A stretch of 13,750 bases of DNA from assembly GCA_964516305.1 (NCBI GenBank), contig CAZEZH010000094.1:1-13750 (forward strand), written 5' to 3'. This document shows positions 13,714 to 13,750 of the stretch, piece after piece (position 1 is the stretch's first letter; every line of letters starts with the position of its first letter). This stretch comes from Lamprobacter sp964516305. Lineage in GTDB: Bacteria; Pseudomonadota; Gammaproteobacteria; Chromatiales; Chromatiaceae. The notes beneath the pieces were generated by a model, which did not search any database, was not told the DNA's origin, and saw only the letters and a program-made list of their open reading frames with translations. A program made the translations under genes and the position numbers.

Positions 13714-13750
13714 TGAGCAGAGACACTGGAGACGACGCGAGCCTGATTGA
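13713..13750 (+). CDS. Start of the next gene, probably the XrtA-associated tyrosine autokinase
   Basis: An ATG overlaps the stop of the chain-length gene (TGATG), indicating translational coupling. Only 12 full codons are visible (MSRDTGDDASLI), too few for a domain call. In other XrtA loci the gene after the chain-length determinant is usually the cytosolic BY-type tyrosine autokinase, and an SLIE-like start is compatible. The identity is inferred from gene order. Confidence 0.5.
   Translation, partial: MSRDTGDDASLI

Noticed and set aside
1..13750. CRISPR arrays, tRNA or rRNA genes, insertion sequences, prophage attachment sites
   Set aside because: No regularly spaced direct repeats, no cloverleaf or ribosomal sequence, no transposase or terminal inverted repeats were seen while reading both strands.

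Overview
The window is a PEP-CTERM/exosortase (XrtA-type) and exopolysaccharide locus from a GC-rich Gram-negative bacterium. The gene families, two lipoboxes, an outer-membrane barrel and the TPR lipoprotein PrsT point to Proteobacteria. A gammaproteobacterium, possibly of the Chromatiales, is my best guess from overall style only; there is no rRNA or housekeeping gene to prove it. No exosortase (xrtA), PrsK or PrsR gene lies inside the window.

Layout. Minus strand, left part: a secreted PEP-CTERM protein (866 down to the left edge, missing only its last residue or residues); a 399-base intergenic region; the giant TPR lipoprotein gene prsT (4103-1266), closed by a strong terminator; and, 54 bases upstream of prsT in the same direction, the PEP-CTERM-associated acyltransferase (4925-4158). 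Divergent from these across a 280-base gap, plus strand: an ExeA/GspA-like AAA ATPase with an unusual Pro/Glu-rich linker and C-terminal membrane anchor (5206-6612); a tightly packed trio of a LolA-like periplasmic protein (6654-7490), a two-repeat RND/MMPL exporter (7516-9828) and an outer-membrane barrel protein (9825-11270). After a 134-base gap comes the polysaccharide part: a Wza-like export lipoprotein (11405-12067), a Wzz-like chain-length determinant (12136-13713) and the first codons of the next gene, probably the tyrosine autokinase (13713 to the edge).

How it fits together. The Wza-like and Wzz-like proteins and the presumed kinase are the envelope machinery for the exopolysaccharide that accompanies XrtA. 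PrsT is the periplasm-facing lipoprotein of the sorting system. The acyltransferase belongs to a family linked to long-chain N-acyl amino acid synthesis. The PEP-CTERM protein is a probable substrate. The ATPase/LolA-like/RND/barrel block spans cytoplasm to outer membrane and looks like a complete export path for a lipid-like or other hydrophobic cargo. Its cargo is unknown; a product of the neighbouring acyltransferase is one testable idea.

Regulation. The most striking non-coding signal is upstream of the PEP-CTERM gene: a good sigma-54 (-24/-12) promoter match on its strand (959-945), an IHF-like site just upstream (989-977), and two GGT-N9-(A/G)CC imperfect dyads about 32 bases apart further upstream (1096-1142). 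This is the architecture expected if the gene is controlled by the PrsK/PrsR two-component system with RpoN. I found no comparable sigma-54 site in front of the acyltransferase/prsT or the ATPase. Two intercistronic hairpins (7492-7513 and 12096-12113) may tune expression within the plus-strand operons.
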